The notes: generated by a model from the sequence alone, not told the origin. Positions 43,068 through 52,836 are shown, numbered from the stretch's first letter. The stretch is 64,000 bases of DNA from CAVUBL01 sp963837945 (GCA_963837945.1 CAWIQD010000013.1:1-64000); one strand, 5' to 3'. Made by a program: numbers and translations.

Positions 43068-43669
43068 ATGGACGACGACAGGACAGGGCTCGATTCGAGC
43101 TCGGTCGGGGACCCGGCGCGCTACCGAGCGCTGGAGGAGCTGGAGCGGAGCTTCGCCGCCTACGGCCGCGGGCCGCGGGACGAGGGCCGGGTGGCGCTCA
43201 TCGTGCGCAAGGCCGAGGGCGGCCGCCGCGAGACGCCGGAGCGGGTGGTCCTGACGCCCGAGGACGGGGTGCCGGGAGACGCCTGGGGGCGCTGGCGCTC
43301 GCCCAACCCCGAAACCCAGCTCGCGGTCATGGAGCTCGGCGTCGCGGAGCTGGTCGCGAACGCCCAGCCGCTGGCCCTCTCCGGCGACAACCTGGTCCTC
43401 GACCTCGACCTGTCGGCGGAGAACCTGCCGCCCGGCAGCCGGCTCCGCGCCGGCGCGGCGCACCCTCGAGGTCACGCCCAAGCCCCCACACCGGCTGCAA
43501 GAAGTTCCACGCCCGCTTCGGGGCCGACGCCCTGCGCTTCGTCTCGCGGCCGGACCTGCGCCAACGCAACCTACGCGGCATCTACCTGCGCGTGGTCGAG
43601 GCCGGTGAGGTCGCGGTGGGCGATCCGGTGGCCGTGGTCTCCCGGCCGGCGGCCATCGCCGGCAAGTAG
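43068..43669 (+). pseudogene. MOSC-domain protein, apparently frameshifted
   Basis: The gene opens MDDDRTGLDSSS after a GGGAGG site and runs in one frame to about 43460. Then TLEVTPKP continues in the next frame and HTGCKKFHARFGADALRF in the third. Two extra bases are implied, one near 43461 and one in the C5 run at 43483-43487. The joined protein (about 199 residues) is a MOSC-type domain with the conserved Cys in HTGCKKF; such proteins handle sulfur or molybdenum-cofactor related chemistry. It may be decay or two consensus errors. Confidence 0.75.
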
Positions 43670-43724
43670 GCCGGGCCGAGGGGCCGGTGTCGGGGAGGGT
43701 TTGCAGGCTCCCGAACCGTTCGGC

Positions 43725-43746
43725 CGGCCGAGACGGAGCTCGGCCG
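43725..43746 (+). repeat. REP family A palindrome
   Basis: CGGCCGAGACGGAGCTCGGCCG with the CTTCATGGG flank, 56 bp after the MOSC gene. Confidence 0.8.
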
Positions 43747-43814
43747 CTTCATGGGCCTGTTGCGGTGGGCGAAGGTGATGCCGGTTGAAGGGGTCCCTCC
43801 CGCCCAAACGGGCA

Positions 43815-43996
43815 ACCCCGAGGAGTCCGACCCCGGAGGGCCGGGAGCCCCGATCCGGGGACGTCGTGGACCGCGCACTCGAAGGCTTGCTGGAGTGCGA
43901 TCCCGCCCAAGCGCGGGCCACGCCGAGGCGCGACTCCTGCGCGCCACCGTCCGACCGAGTCGCGCCGGTCCCCAGGGCGGGGCTCCCGGCCCGGCC
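43815..43996 (-). repeat. Family D repeat adjoining the DUF4412-like stop
   Basis: About 180 bp related to 33843-34095 (GAGGAGTCCGACCCCGGAGG at the left, GGCTCCCGGCCCGGC at the right). The right end again touches a stop codon, at 43997. Confidence 0.7.
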
Positions 43997-44878
43997 CTAC
44001 CGCCCGTCGCCGCCCGGCTTCTTCTTGCCGAACAGGCGGCCGAAGGGGCTGTCGGAGTCCTGGTCCTCGCCCTCGGGCATCATCTGGGTCTCGGTGTAGC
44101 CCTTGGGGATCTCGAACGTCGTGTCCGGCACGCCGGTCGTCTCGAGCTGGGTGACCACCGTCTCCTGGGTCGTGGTCGTCTCCCGCTTGCCCTTCTGTCC
44201 CGTCGTCTTCGACACCGCCCGGGTCTTGAGCGGGAAGCCCTGGATCTGGGACATCTGGCTCGAGATCAGCTTGTCGATCTGCTCGTTGCCGGTCGCCGGC
44301 GGCTCGTTGCGCAGCCACACCCCGAGGCCGGCATCGCCGAAGGAGTCCGTGGTCCAGAGGTCCTGGACGGTCTCGACGCTGTTCTCGCGGTGCATCCCCA
44401 GCACCTTGATCTTGATCGTGTAGCTCGTCCGGTACTGGTAGTGGGTCGTGGGGTAGCCGAGGAGCGATCCGCCGTCCTCCTGGGCGAGCTTCTCCACCTG
44501 CGGGTCGGAGAAATCGAGGTTGACCAGCCCCTTCATGCCCTCCATCACGCTGCCGAACATCGCGAGCATGCCCTCGAGGTCCCACTTGGCGTAAGTCTTC
44601 TCCCCCGGGTTCACGAGGTAGAGGGTCTTGCCGCCGTCCTGGGTGAGCAGGTAGTCGTTGGCCTCGAGCATGGGCTGGTCGCTCTCCACGAACTCCACCT
44701 TGGCCCGCGGGCCGTCGACCCAGGCCTCGACCTTGGTGGCCTGGGCCTTGCCGTTCTCCGGGGTCGTCGTGGTGTCGGCCTTGTAGTGGAGGCCGGCGTG
44801 GGCCGCGGGGGCGGCGACCAGGGCGGCGAAGAGGGCGAGGGCTGCGATCGGGGCGAAAGACGAGCGACGAAGATTCAT
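43997..44878 (-). CDS. Exported DUF4412-like protein
   Basis: A 293-residue protein with a signal peptide (APIAALALFAALVAAPAAHA). The mature part has a pattern reminiscent of DUF4412: an opening LHYKADTTTT, a VEAWVDGPRAKVEF strand, and DGGKTLYLVNPGEKTYAKWD. The C terminus ends in a Gly/Lys-rich tail (LFGKKKPGGDGR). It is probably periplasmic. Function unknown. A family D repeat starts directly after the stop. Confidence 0.75.
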   Translation of the reverse strand: MNLRRSSFAPIAALALFAALVAAPAAHAGLHYKADTTTTPENGKAQATKVEAWVDGPRAKVEFVESDQPMLEANDYLLTQDGGKTLYLVNPGEKTYAKWDLEGMLAMFGSVMEGMKGLVNLDFSDPQVEKLAQEDGGSLLGYPTTHYQYRTSYTIKIKVLGMHRENSVETVQDLWTTDSFGDAGLGVWLRNEPPATGNEQIDKLISSQMSQIQGFPLKTRAVSKTTGQKGKRETTTTQETVVTQLETTGVPDTTFEIPKGYTETQMMPEGEDQDSDSPFGRLFGKKKPGGDGR

Positions 44879-45015
44879 GGCGTAGAGACTCCTTCTCGGC
44901 GTGTGAGATCCCGCGCCGGGACGGCTCGCCTCGGCCGCCGTGGGCGCTCGGTGCCTACAGAATCGCATAGCCCCGGACTCTCCGCAAGGAAGCACCGCCG
45001 GGCCCCACCCGGTTC

Positions 45016-45936
45016 TCAGGCCCAGTCCCGCGGGACGAGGAACTCGCGGTAGAGGCGCTCCTCGGGGCTCCCGGGCTCCGGGCGCCAGTCGTACTCCCAG
45101 CGCACGAGCGGCGGCAGCGACATGAGGATCGACTCGGTGCGACCGCCGGACTGGAGGCCGAAGAGGGTCCCCCGGTCGTAGAGCAGGTTGAACTCCACGT
45201 AGCGGCCCCGGCGGTAGAGCTGGAAGCGGCGCTCCCGCTCCCCCCACGCGACGTCCCGGCGGCGCCGGACGATCGGCACGTAGGCGGCCGGGAAGGCCTC
45301 CCCCACCGCGCGCAGAAAGGCGAAGGAGCGCTCGAACCCCCACTCGTTCAGGTCGTCGAAGAACAGGCCGCCGACGCCGCGGGTCTCCTCGCGGTGCGGC
45401 AGGTAGAAGTACTCGTCGCACCAGCGCTTGAAGCGCGGGTAGACCTCGTCGCCGAACGGCCGGCAGGCGTCCCGGGCGGTGGCGTGCCAGTGGCGGGCGT
45501 CCTCCTCGTACGGGTAGTAGGGGGTGAGGTCGAAGCCGCCGCCGAACCACCAGATCGGCTCGGCGCCCTCCTGCTCGGCGAGGAAGAAGCGGACGTTGGC
45601 GTGGGTGGTGGGGACGTGCGGGTTCTCCGGGTGGAGGACGAGCGACACGCCCATCGCCCGGAAGCCCCGGCCGGCGAGCTCCGGGCGCTGGCCGGTGGCC
45701 GCGGGCGGCAGGGCGTCGCCCCGGACGTCGGAGAAGTTGATCCCCGCCTGCTCGAAGAGCGCGCCGCCGGCGAGCACCCGCGAGCGCCCGCCTCCGCCGC
45801 CCGCGCGCCGCCACGAATCCTCGCGGAAGCTCGCCCCGCCGTCCTCCGCCTCGAGCTCGGCGCACAACCGCTCCTGGAGGCCCGCGAGGTAGGCCGCCAC
45901 CCGGTCGCCGTCGATCGTGCTCGCCGCCCCGCTCAT
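45016..45936 (-). CDS. hemF: Oxygen-dependent coproporphyrinogen III oxidase
   Basis: A 306-residue HemF, which converts coproporphyrinogen III to protoporphyrinogen IX with oxygen in haem synthesis. Strong motifs: GGGFDLTPYYPYEEDARHWH, FFDDLNEWGFERSF and RGRYVEFNLLYDRGTLFGL. Length and absence of a signal peptide fit a soluble enzyme. Its presence argues for aerobic or microaerobic life. It is divergent from typA. Confidence 0.97.
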   Translation of the reverse strand: MSGAASTIDGDRVAAYLAGLQERLCAELEAEDGGASFREDSWRRAGGGGGRSRVLAGGALFEQAGINFSDVRGDALPPAATGQRPELAGRGFRAMGVSLVLHPENPHVPTTHANVRFFLAEQEGAEPIWWFGGGFDLTPYYPYEEDARHWHATARDACRPFGDEVYPRFKRWCDEYFYLPHREETRGVGGLFFDDLNEWGFERSFAFLRAVGEAFPAAYVPIVRRRRDVAWGERERRFQLYRRGRYVEFNLLYDRGTLFGLQSGGRTESILMSLPPLVRWEYDWRPEPGSPEERLYREFLVPRDWA

Positions 45937-46067
45937 CGCGAAGCGAAGGCTAACAGGTCACGGCCCGGGAATGGCCGGGGCGGCCGGAGCGTTACCTGGA
46001 CGGCTGCCCCCTCCTTCCGCGGGCCGACGCCCCGGACCCCTCCGACACCCCACGCCCGACCCCGACG

Positions 46068-47873
46068 ATGGCTTCCACCACTCGAGACGACCTGCGCAAC
46101 CTGGCGATCATCGCCCACGTCGACCACGGCAAGACGACCCTGGTCGACGCCATGCTCCGTCAAGGCGGCGCCTTTCGCGAGCACCAGGAGGTGGTCGAGC
46201 GGGTGATGGACTCGATCGACCTCGAGCGCGAGCGGGGGATCACGATCATGGCCAAGAACACGGCCGTGACCTGGAACGGCGCGCGGATCAACATCGTCGA
46301 CACGCCGGGGCACGCCGATTTCGGCGGCGAGGTGGAGCGCATCCTCGAGATGGTCGACGGCGTGCTGCTCCTGGTCGACGCCGCCGAGGGACCGCTGCCC
46401 CAGACCCGCTTCGTGCTCCGCAAGGCGCTCGAGGCCGGCCTGCCGCCGATCCTCGTGGTCAACAAGATCGACCGCTCCGACGCCCGGCCGGCCGAGGTGC
46501 TCGACGAGATCTACGACCTCTTCATCGACCTCGACGCGAACGAGGAGCAGCTCGGCTTCCCGGTCCTCTACACCAACGCCAGGCGGGGCCTGTGCCGGAC
46601 CGAGCCGGACGGCCCCGACTGCACCCTGGCGCCGCTCTTCGAAGAGATCCTACGCACCGTGCCGCCGCCGGCCTACGACCCGGCCGCGCCGCTCCAGCTC
46701 CACGTCACCAACCTCGACTGGGACGACTACGTCGGCCGCCTCGCGATCGGACGGATCGTCGAGGGCCGCATCGCCAAGGGCCAGGACGTGGTCCTCGTGC
46801 GCCCCGACTCCGAGCCGCGCCCGGCGCGGGTGACCAACCTCTACGGCTTCCAGGGGCTCGACCGGGTCGAGATCGCCGACGCCGGCCCCGGCGACATCGT
46901 CGCTCTCACCGGGCCGCAGGAGATCTGGATCGGCGACACGGTGTGCGAGCCCGACGCCCCTCGGCCGCTCGCCGCGATCACCATCGACGAGCCGACCCTC
47001 GCGATGGTGATGTCGATCAACACCTCGCCCTTCGCCGGCCTCGAAGGCCGCTACGTGACCTCGCGCAAGCTCCGCGAGCGCCTGCTCAAGGAGACCCTGA
47101 CCAACGTCTCGATCCGGGTCACCGAGACCGGCTCGCCCGACGCCTTCGAGGTCAACGGCCGCGGCGAGCTCCAGCTCGCGATCCTGATCGAGATGATGCG
47201 CCGCGAGGGCTACGAGCTCTCGGTGGGCCGGCCGACGGTCGTCACCCGCGAGATCGGCGGCCGCCTGCACGAGCCGGTCGAGCTGCTGATCGTCGACTGC
47301 CCGGAGGAGTTCGTGGGCGCCGTCACCCAGATGTCCGGCGAGCGCAAGGGGCGCATGATCCGGATGATCAACCACGGCTCGGGCCGGGTGCGCCTCGAGT
47401 TCCGCATCCCGTCGCGCGGCCTGATCGGCTTCCGCACCCAGTTCCTGACCGACACCCGCGGCACCGGCATCATGAACCAGCTCTTCGACGCCTGGGAGCC
47501 CTGGCAGGGGGACATCCCGCGCCGGCCGACCGGCTCGATGGTCGCCGACCGCCGCGGCAAGGCGACCGGCTACGCGATCGAGAACCTCCAGCCCCGGGGC
47601 ACCCTCTTCGTCGGCCCGACCGAGGAGGTCTACGAAGGGATGATCGTCGGCGAGCACAACCGGCCGGCGGATCTCGACGTCAACATCACGCGCGAGAAGC
47701 GGCTCACCAACATGCGCGCCTCCTCGGCAGACGAGCTGATCCGCCTGGTGCCGCCCCGGCGCCTGTCGCTCGAGCAGGCGATCGAGTTCATCGCCGACGA
47801 CGAGGTGGTCGAGGTCACGCCGGAGGCCTTCCGCATGCGCAAGAGGGTCCTCGCCGCCAACCGGAGGAAGTGA
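46068..47873 (+). CDS. typA: Ribosome-binding GTPase TypA/BipA
   Basis: A 601-residue translation GTPase that binds ribosomes and aids assembly under stress. The GTPase motifs are AHVDHGKTTL (G1), RGITI (G2), DTPGHADFGGEVERIL (G3) and NKIDRSDA (G4). The C-terminal part carries the TypA-specific GRGELQLAILIEMMRREGYE and SRGLIGFRTQFLTDTRGTG. Length is standard. It ends 113 bp before the SprT-like gene. Confidence 0.97.
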   Translation: MASTTRDDLRNLAIIAHVDHGKTTLVDAMLRQGGAFREHQEVVERVMDSIDLERERGITIMAKNTAVTWNGARINIVDTPGHADFGGEVERILEMVDGVLLLVDAAEGPLPQTRFVLRKALEAGLPPILVVNKIDRSDARPAEVLDEIYDLFIDLDANEEQLGFPVLYTNARRGLCRTEPDGPDCTLAPLFEEILRTVPPPAYDPAAPLQLHVTNLDWDDYVGRLAIGRIVEGRIAKGQDVVLVRPDSEPRPARVTNLYGFQGLDRVEIADAGPGDIVALTGPQEIWIGDTVCEPDAPRPLAAITIDEPTLAMVMSINTSPFAGLEGRYVTSRKLRERLLKETLTNVSIRVTETGSPDAFEVNGRGELQLAILIEMMRREGYELSVGRPTVVTREIGGRLHEPVELLIVDCPEEFVGAVTQMSGERKGRMIRMINHGSGRVRLEFRIPSRGLIGFRTQFLTDTRGTGIMNQLFDAWEPWQGDIPRRPTGSMVADRRGKATGYAIENLQPRGTLFVGPTEEVYEGMIVGEHNRPADLDVNITREKRLTNMRASSADELIRLVPPRRLSLEQAIEFIADDEVVEVTPEAFRMRKRVLAANRRK

Positions 47874-47895
47874 CGCCGCTGCCGTAGCGGACTCA

Positions 47896-47975
47896 CGACG
47901 GAAGGGGGCGTCCCTTCCCACCTCGCGGCTGGGAGAGGGATCGAGGGGTCGAGGGTGAGCGGGGAGCGATCCGGT
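47896..47975. repeat. Single copy related to the 62-bp G-rich repeat
   Basis: GGGCGTCCCTTCCCACCTCG, GGGAGAGGGATCGAGGGG and GATCCGG parallel the 19.6-kb units, but in one diverged copy. Confidence 0.55.
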
Positions 47976-47980
47976 AGACT
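47975..47980 (+). promoter_or_regulatory. -10 box (TAGACT) close to the SprT-like start
   Basis: TAGACT ends 6 bases before the GTG at 47987, matching the leaderless pattern seen at other genes. Confidence 0.45.
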
Positions 47981-47986
47981 CGCGCC

Positions 47987-48481
47987 GTGCCCCCCGAGCA
48001 GCTCAGCCTGTTCGCGCGCCTCTTCGCCGAGCCGGCGGAGCGCTCCGCCCCCCCCGCTCCAACCCACGACCTCGAAGCGATCCGCGACCGGATCAACCAC
48101 CGCTACTTCGGCGGCCGCCTGGAGGTGGCGATCACCTGGAGCCGCTACGGGCGCCCGGCGCGCAAGCGCCGCCGCCGGCGCCTCGGTCGCCGCCGTTCCA
48201 CCTTGAAGCTCGGAAGCTGGTCGTCGCACGAGCGCCTGATCCGGATCCACCCGGTGCTCGACCACCCGAGCGTGCCGGAGCTCGTGATCGCCTCCGTCGT
48301 CCACCACGAGCTCCTGCACGCCGAGATGACCCCCGTGGTCGAGGCCGGCCGGCGCCGGCTCCACACCCCCGAGTTCCACCGCCGGGAGCGGGAGTTCGAG
48401 CACCACGCCGAGGCCCGCCGCTGGATCCGCGAGCGCCTCACCGAGCTACTCGAGCGGCGCTCCGCGGCCGCCCGCTCCTGA
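47987..48481 (+). CDS. SprT-like metallopeptidase-domain protein
   Basis: A 164-residue protein with the zinc-binding HELLHAEM segment in VVHHELLHAEMTP and a second His-rich stretch (HTPEFHRREREFEHHAEA). The order matches SprT/M48-like families. A basic central stretch (RKRRRRRLGRRR) could bind DNA; eukaryotic Spartan, a relative, degrades DNA-protein crosslinks, but no such role is shown here. The start is GTG, with a possible leaderless promoter just upstream. Confidence 0.8.
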   Translation: MPPEQLSLFARLFAEPAERSAPPAPTHDLEAIRDRINHRYFGGRLEVAITWSRYGRPARKRRRRRLGRRRSTLKLGSWSSHERLIRIHPVLDHPSVPELVIASVVHHELLHAEMTPVVEAGRRRLHTPEFHRREREFEHHAEARRWIRERLTELLERRSAAARS

Positions 48482-48557
48482 CCCGCGACGACATCGAGAT
48501 CACGATCCTCAACGCCATCCTCGCCAGATACCCTGGCGAGTGAAGATCGACGGACCC

Positions 48558-49112
48558 CTAGAACAAACCGACGAGGATGGGCGTGCCCGGTCGGGGGTCG
48601 TAGTTCTGGCGATTGCGGTCCGACTCGAGAGTGATGACCACCGCGTTGTAGGGCGACAGGTTGTTGTCGATCTTGAAGGTGCCCAGATAGGCATCGCGGT
48701 TGCCCAGCCGCTCGAGCACGCCGGTCGACAGGGCATAGGCGGCGTCATCGACCAGAGAGTCGATGTTGGCGTCGCCGAACGGAGTCCCGTACATTTCGTC
48801 GGCGTCGCTGACCGAGCTCAGACTTGCTCCGCCGGGTCCCCCCTCCAGACCGGGGTCGACCACCCAGCCCTCGAGCACGCTGCCCTTGGGCAGCTTGGCA
48901 CCATTGAGTTTCACGAAGATGATCACCCTGCCCTTCTGAATCTGCAACCTTGCGGTTCCCGAGGCGTTCTCGAGCCCCACGTTCTCCGCCAGAGGAGTGG
49001 GCGCCAGCGATACCGTGAGGGGGGGGTTCTGCCCCTGAGAGAACATCGGGGCCGCGCCCAGGACGAGCAGAGACAATCCGAGGGTGATGGACAGTTTGTT
49101 GCGCATGAGCAT
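48558..49112 (-). CDS. Secreted hypothetical protein
   Basis: A 184-residue exported protein (signal LSITLGLSLLVLGAAPMFSQ, cleaved near SQG). The mature part contains ASGTARLQIQKGRVIIFVKL and KGSVLEGWVVDPG, a beta-sandwich-like pattern that recalls CHRD-type or similar secreted domains. A GAAAGG site precedes ATG 49112; an in-frame ATG at 49106 is also possible. I do not recognise a specific family. The barrel gene upstream ends 110 bp before it and could be cotranscribed. Confidence 0.7.
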   Translation of the reverse strand: MLMRNKLSITLGLSLLVLGAAPMFSQGQNPPLTVSLAPTPLAENVGLENASGTARLQIQKGRVIIFVKLNGAKLPKGSVLEGWVVDPGLEGGPGGASLSSVSDADEMYGTPFGDANIDSLVDDAAYALSTGVLERLGNRDAYLGTFKIDNNLSPYNAVVITLESDRNRQNYDPRPGTPILVGLF

Positions 49113-49222
49113 GACCTTTCTTTCAGTCGTTTTCCTTCGCGTAGACGCCTCGACGAGCTTGCGTCTGGGGTCTTTCCTCATTGGGACGCCAAGGTTTGGC
49201 GGCTGTTCCAATGCACCTTTCT

Positions 49223-50326
49223 CTAAAACCGGTACGTGTAGTTCAGCAACCAGACGTACTTCGCGAAGCTCGCCCCACCGTGTTTTCCCACGGTCATTTC
49301 CGGGACGTTCTGCTGGCGGTCGCGTGCTACCGCCACCGGGAGCCCGAACGTGATGATGCCGTTGCCGCGTGAGTATTCAAAACCCGGTTCGAGCGACAAG
49401 GCATAACCGGGCCGGCGGAAGCCGTTGCTGTCACCGATGAGATCGTGTACCGGGACGCCCTCGATCCTGGGACCAAACGTCAGATCCAAGCCGGGAACCT
49501 TGGGAAGTGGATAGGCGACCCCTGCTTCGGCCAGGTACGTATCGGGGATGGAGTTGTACATCAGTGGACCGGGCAGGCCGGAACGCGTGTCCGTGGTGTC
49601 CTCGGGCTCCAGGATGTAGCTGGCGTTGTAGTAAAGGACGGCTTTCTTGACAGCCCGGAAGCCTTGGGACTGAAGCACGATTCCCCAGCCTCCGAGGCCG
49701 GGCTGAATCGAGGAATCGACCGCGATCTTCTGGGGACCGCTCTTCGTCTGAACGACATCCTGGTAGTTATCGTCGCCCGTGGGGAATACCACGCCGAAGC
49801 CGATCGCGATGTTGCCCCGGGGTTGGGCCGATGGATTCCAGATCCAGGACTGCGCCGTCAGGTTGACATCGCCGACTCCGTGGCTGCTCGAGTCCTGGTC
49901 CGGTGCGCCCGGCATTCCGGTCATATAGCCCGGCAGGTACCCTGGAAAATGGCGGGTCGCGGACAAGTACGGCACATTCGCTCCAAGACTCCAACGTGGG
50001 CTGACCTGGTAGGACACCTCGAGATTGAAGAGATGGATCCTGTTCGCAACGGCATCGCCGTCGTGCGCATCGACGATCTGCGATTGTTCTGTGCTGCCGA
50101 TATAGAAGTGGTTCGAATACAGGTAACGATAGCCGAGAGTCAGCTCCCACTGGCCCGAGGAAAGGTAGCCGCCTCGCTCCTCTCGTCCGACCGGCTGGCT
50201 GGTCCGAGCCACGATGCACCCCTGGGCGTGGGCGCTCGACACGGACAGAAGAGCCAGGCCCATCACGACGATTCCTCTTCGTGCGTACGCCATCCACCGC
50301 CCGCCGGTCTTCTCCGATTCGCTCAT
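49223..50326 (-). CDS. Outer-membrane beta-barrel protein (MetA-pathway-like)
   Basis: A 367-residue protein with a signal peptide (GIVVMGLALLSVSSAHAQ) and a barrel-like pattern: WELTLGYRYLYSNHFYIG, NLEVSYQVSPRWSLGANVPY, SHGVGDVNLTAQSWIW, and a terminal aromatic (LLNYTYRF). It resembles outer-membrane proteins annotated as phenol degradation MetA-pathway or transporter-like. The ATG at 50326 follows GAGGGGAC. It is probably involved in small-molecule uptake; the ligand is unknown. Confidence 0.78.
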   Translation of the reverse strand: MSESEKTGGRWMAYARRGIVVMGLALLSVSSAHAQGCIVARTSQPVGREERGGYLSSGQWELTLGYRYLYSNHFYIGSTEQSQIVDAHDGDAVANRIHLFNLEVSYQVSPRWSLGANVPYLSATRHFPGYLPGYMTGMPGAPDQDSSSHGVGDVNLTAQSWIWNPSAQPRGNIAIGFGVVFPTGDDNYQDVVQTKSGPQKIAVDSSIQPGLGGWGIVLQSQGFRAVKKAVLYYNASYILEPEDTTDTRSGLPGPLMYNSIPDTYLAEAGVAYPLPKVPGLDLTFGPRIEGVPVHDLIGDSNGFRRPGYALSLEPGFEYSRGNGIITFGLPVAVARDRQQNVPEMTVGKHGGASFAKYVWLLNYTYRF

Positions 50327-50599
50327 CGCTTGTTGTCCCCTCGATATGACTTGGTGAATGCCGGACCATGGTTGCTCCCAAGCGGCGAGTGGTCCGTCAA
50401 CCGAAAGTGGACGGACCAAGAAACTCAGGGCCTGGGAACGCATGGTGACGCTCCGACCACGCAAGCCGCATACCAAGCGGCAGCAACCGGAAAAGGTGGG
50501 AAAACGCTTACCCGCGGCAGACCGGGTCCGCGTGTGGCCTCATAGAAATGGCGATTTCCCTCGTGACTCCTATGGGGAGCGAGCGCGATGTGGACCGGG

Positions 50600-52756
50600 T
50601 CACTCGAGGCCGCGATCTTTCAGCATCGGCTCGATCGAGGGATCGCGCCCCGCGAAGGAGCGGAACATCTCGCCGTAGTCCTCGGTATTGCCTCGCGACA
50701 GGATGAGGTCGCGGAAGCGCTGGCCGTTGGCGCGAGTCAGGCCGCCGTGGTCCTCGAACCACTGGAACGCGTCGTCGGCGAGCATCTCGGTCCAGAGGTA
50801 GGCGTAGTAGCCGGCGGCATACCCGTTGGCCCAGATGTGCAGGAAATAGCTCGAGCGGTAGCGAGGGGGCACCTGGGCCAGGAAGAGCTGATCCTTCTTG
50901 AGCGTCGCCAGCTCGAGCTCGTCGACGTCCTGCTCCGGGGCGCTCGCGGGCAGGGTGTGCCAGCCCATGTCGATGTCCGCCGCTTCGAGGAGCTCGGTCA
51001 AGGCGTATCCCTGGTTGAACGTCGAGGCCTTCTTGATCTTCTCGACCAGGGCCTTGGGCATCGGCTTGCCCGTCTCGTAGCTCACGGCGTAATGGTTCAG
51101 GATCGCGGGATCGAGGGCCCAGTGCTCGTTGAACTGAGAGGGGAACTCGACGAAGTCACGCGCCACCGCGGTGCCGGAGAGGCTCGGATACTCCTGACTG
51201 GCGAAGAATCCGTGCAGCGCGTGCCCGAACTCGTGGAACATGCCGGTCACGTCGTCATAGGAGAGGAGCGCCGGCTTGCCCGGAGCGGGCTTGGTGAAGT
51301 TGCAGACGTTGTAGATCACCGGCATGGTGCCCAGGAGCTTCGACTGGTAGACCAGGTTGTCCATCCAGGCACCGCCCGACTTGTTGTCGCGCTTGAAGTA
51401 GTCGGTGTAGAAGAGCCCGAGCGGCGAGCCGTCCTTGTCGGAGACCTCGTAGACGCGCACGTCCTCCTGGTAGACGGGGAGGTCGTGGCGCTCCTTGAAG
51501 GTCAGGCCATAGAGCTGGTTGGCGGCGTAGAAGAGGCCGTCGTGAACCACGTGGTCGAGCTCGAAGTAAGGCTTGATCTCTGACTCGTCGAGGTCGTACC
51601 TGGCCTTGCGCACCTTCTCGGAGTAGAAGTTCCAGTCCCAGGGTTGGAGCTCGACGTGGGCTCCCGACTTCTCGGATGTATCGATCAGGGCCTGGATGTC
51701 GGCGGCCTCGCGGCGCGCCTTCGCCGTGGCGGGGGGCACGAGCTTGGCGAGGAACGTCTCGACCGCCTGCGGGGTCTTGGCCATCTGGTCGACGAGCTTC
51801 CAGGCGGCGTAGTCCGGGTATCCGAGGAGCGCCGCTTTCTCGGCGCGGATCTTGGCCAGACGCTGGATGACGTCACGGGTGTCGTTCTCGTCGCCGCGCT
51901 CGGCCCGAGTCCAGGAGCTGTCGAAGAGCGTCTCGCGCGTCGCCCGGTTCTCGAGGGACTGGAGCGCGGGCTGCTGGGTCGTGTTCTGAAGCGGCAGGAC
52001 CCACTTGCCCTCGAGGCCCCGGGCCTGGGCGGCCTGCCCGGCTGCGGCGAGGTCGCTCGCGGAGAGGCCGGCGAGCTGCGCCTTGTCGCTCACCACGAGC
52101 GCCCCGGCCTTGGTCGCCGCCAGGAGCTTGTTGGTGAACTTGGCGGAGAGGGTCGCCTCCTCTTCGTTGAGCTTCTCGAGCTTCGCCTTGTCGGTGGGAG
52201 AGAGCCCGGCGCCGGCGAGGACGAACTGTTGATGGTAATAGTCGAGGAGTCGCCGGGGCTCGGGGTCGAGCTTCAGGCTCTCCCGTTTCTCGTAGAGGGC
52301 CTCGATCCGGCCGAAGAGCTTGTCGTTCAAGAAGATCGCGTCGTGATGGGCGGCGAGCTTCGGAGCCTCCTCCTCTTGCACCTTCTGCAAGGTCGGGTCG
52401 GTGTTGGCGCTCGACAGGGCATTGAATGTCAGGTTCACCCGATTCAAGAGCCGGCCGCTCCTCTCGAGCGCCACCAGGGTGTTCTCGAAGGTCGGCGGTG
52501 CCGGATCGCCGGCGATCTTGCCGATCTCCTCGATCTGCTGCTTCATCCCGGCCTCGAAGGCGGGCTCGAAGTCGGCGTCCTCGATCTCGTCGAACGGCGG
52601 CGCCTGGTAGGGAAGCTTCGACGGGGTCAGGAGGGGATTCTGGCGCATATCGGCGGGTGTCTTGGCGGCGTTTCCGTTCGCCTGGGCCCCGTCGGCGGCG
52701 ACCGCGGCGCCGGCCGTGCAAGCGACGAGCAGGCTCAGCATCAGAATGCGAATCAT
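50600..52756 (-). CDS. dcp: Exported M3-family peptidyl-dipeptidase (Dcp-like)
   Basis: A 718-residue zinc peptidase of family M3A with a signal peptide (MIRILMLSLLVACTAGAA). The zinc motif is HEFGH (residues 508-512, in GMFHEFGHALHGFFAS), and the C-terminal YRSSYFLHIWANGYAAGYY block is diagnostic. Dcp removes C-terminal dipeptides from peptides; the signal peptide here suggests periplasmic or secreted action. Length is normal. It is a second M3 enzyme besides PepF at 6916, distinct in size and location. Confidence 0.95.
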   Translation of the reverse strand: MIRILMLSLLVACTAGAAVAADGAQANGNAAKTPADMRQNPLLTPSKLPYQAPPFDEIEDADFEPAFEAGMKQQIEEIGKIAGDPAPPTFENTLVALERSGRLLNRVNLTFNALSSANTDPTLQKVQEEEAPKLAAHHDAIFLNDKLFGRIEALYEKRESLKLDPEPRRLLDYYHQQFVLAGAGLSPTDKAKLEKLNEEEATLSAKFTNKLLAATKAGALVVSDKAQLAGLSASDLAAAGQAAQARGLEGKWVLPLQNTTQQPALQSLENRATRETLFDSSWTRAERGDENDTRDVIQRLAKIRAEKAALLGYPDYAAWKLVDQMAKTPQAVETFLAKLVPPATAKARREAADIQALIDTSEKSGAHVELQPWDWNFYSEKVRKARYDLDESEIKPYFELDHVVHDGLFYAANQLYGLTFKERHDLPVYQEDVRVYEVSDKDGSPLGLFYTDYFKRDNKSGGAWMDNLVYQSKLLGTMPVIYNVCNFTKPAPGKPALLSYDDVTGMFHEFGHALHGFFASQEYPSLSGTAVARDFVEFPSQFNEHWALDPAILNHYAVSYETGKPMPKALVEKIKKASTFNQGYALTELLEAADIDMGWHTLPASAPEQDVDELELATLKKDQLFLAQVPPRYRSSYFLHIWANGYAAGYYAYLWTEMLADDAFQWFEDHGGLTRANGQRFRDLILSRGNTEDYGEMFRSFAGRDPSIEPMLKDRGLE

Positions 52757-52836
52757 CGGGTGAAGTCCTCGAGGTGATGGACGGAGAGTGCCGAACGGCC
52801 ACGCCCGGCGGCCACCGGCATAGTCTACCGCCCTCT

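Noticed and set aside
48482..48557. A short in-frame stretch after the SprT-like gene (DDIEITILNAILARYPGE)
   Set aside because: Only about 20 codons without start or family signal. It could be a gene tail, but cannot be supported.
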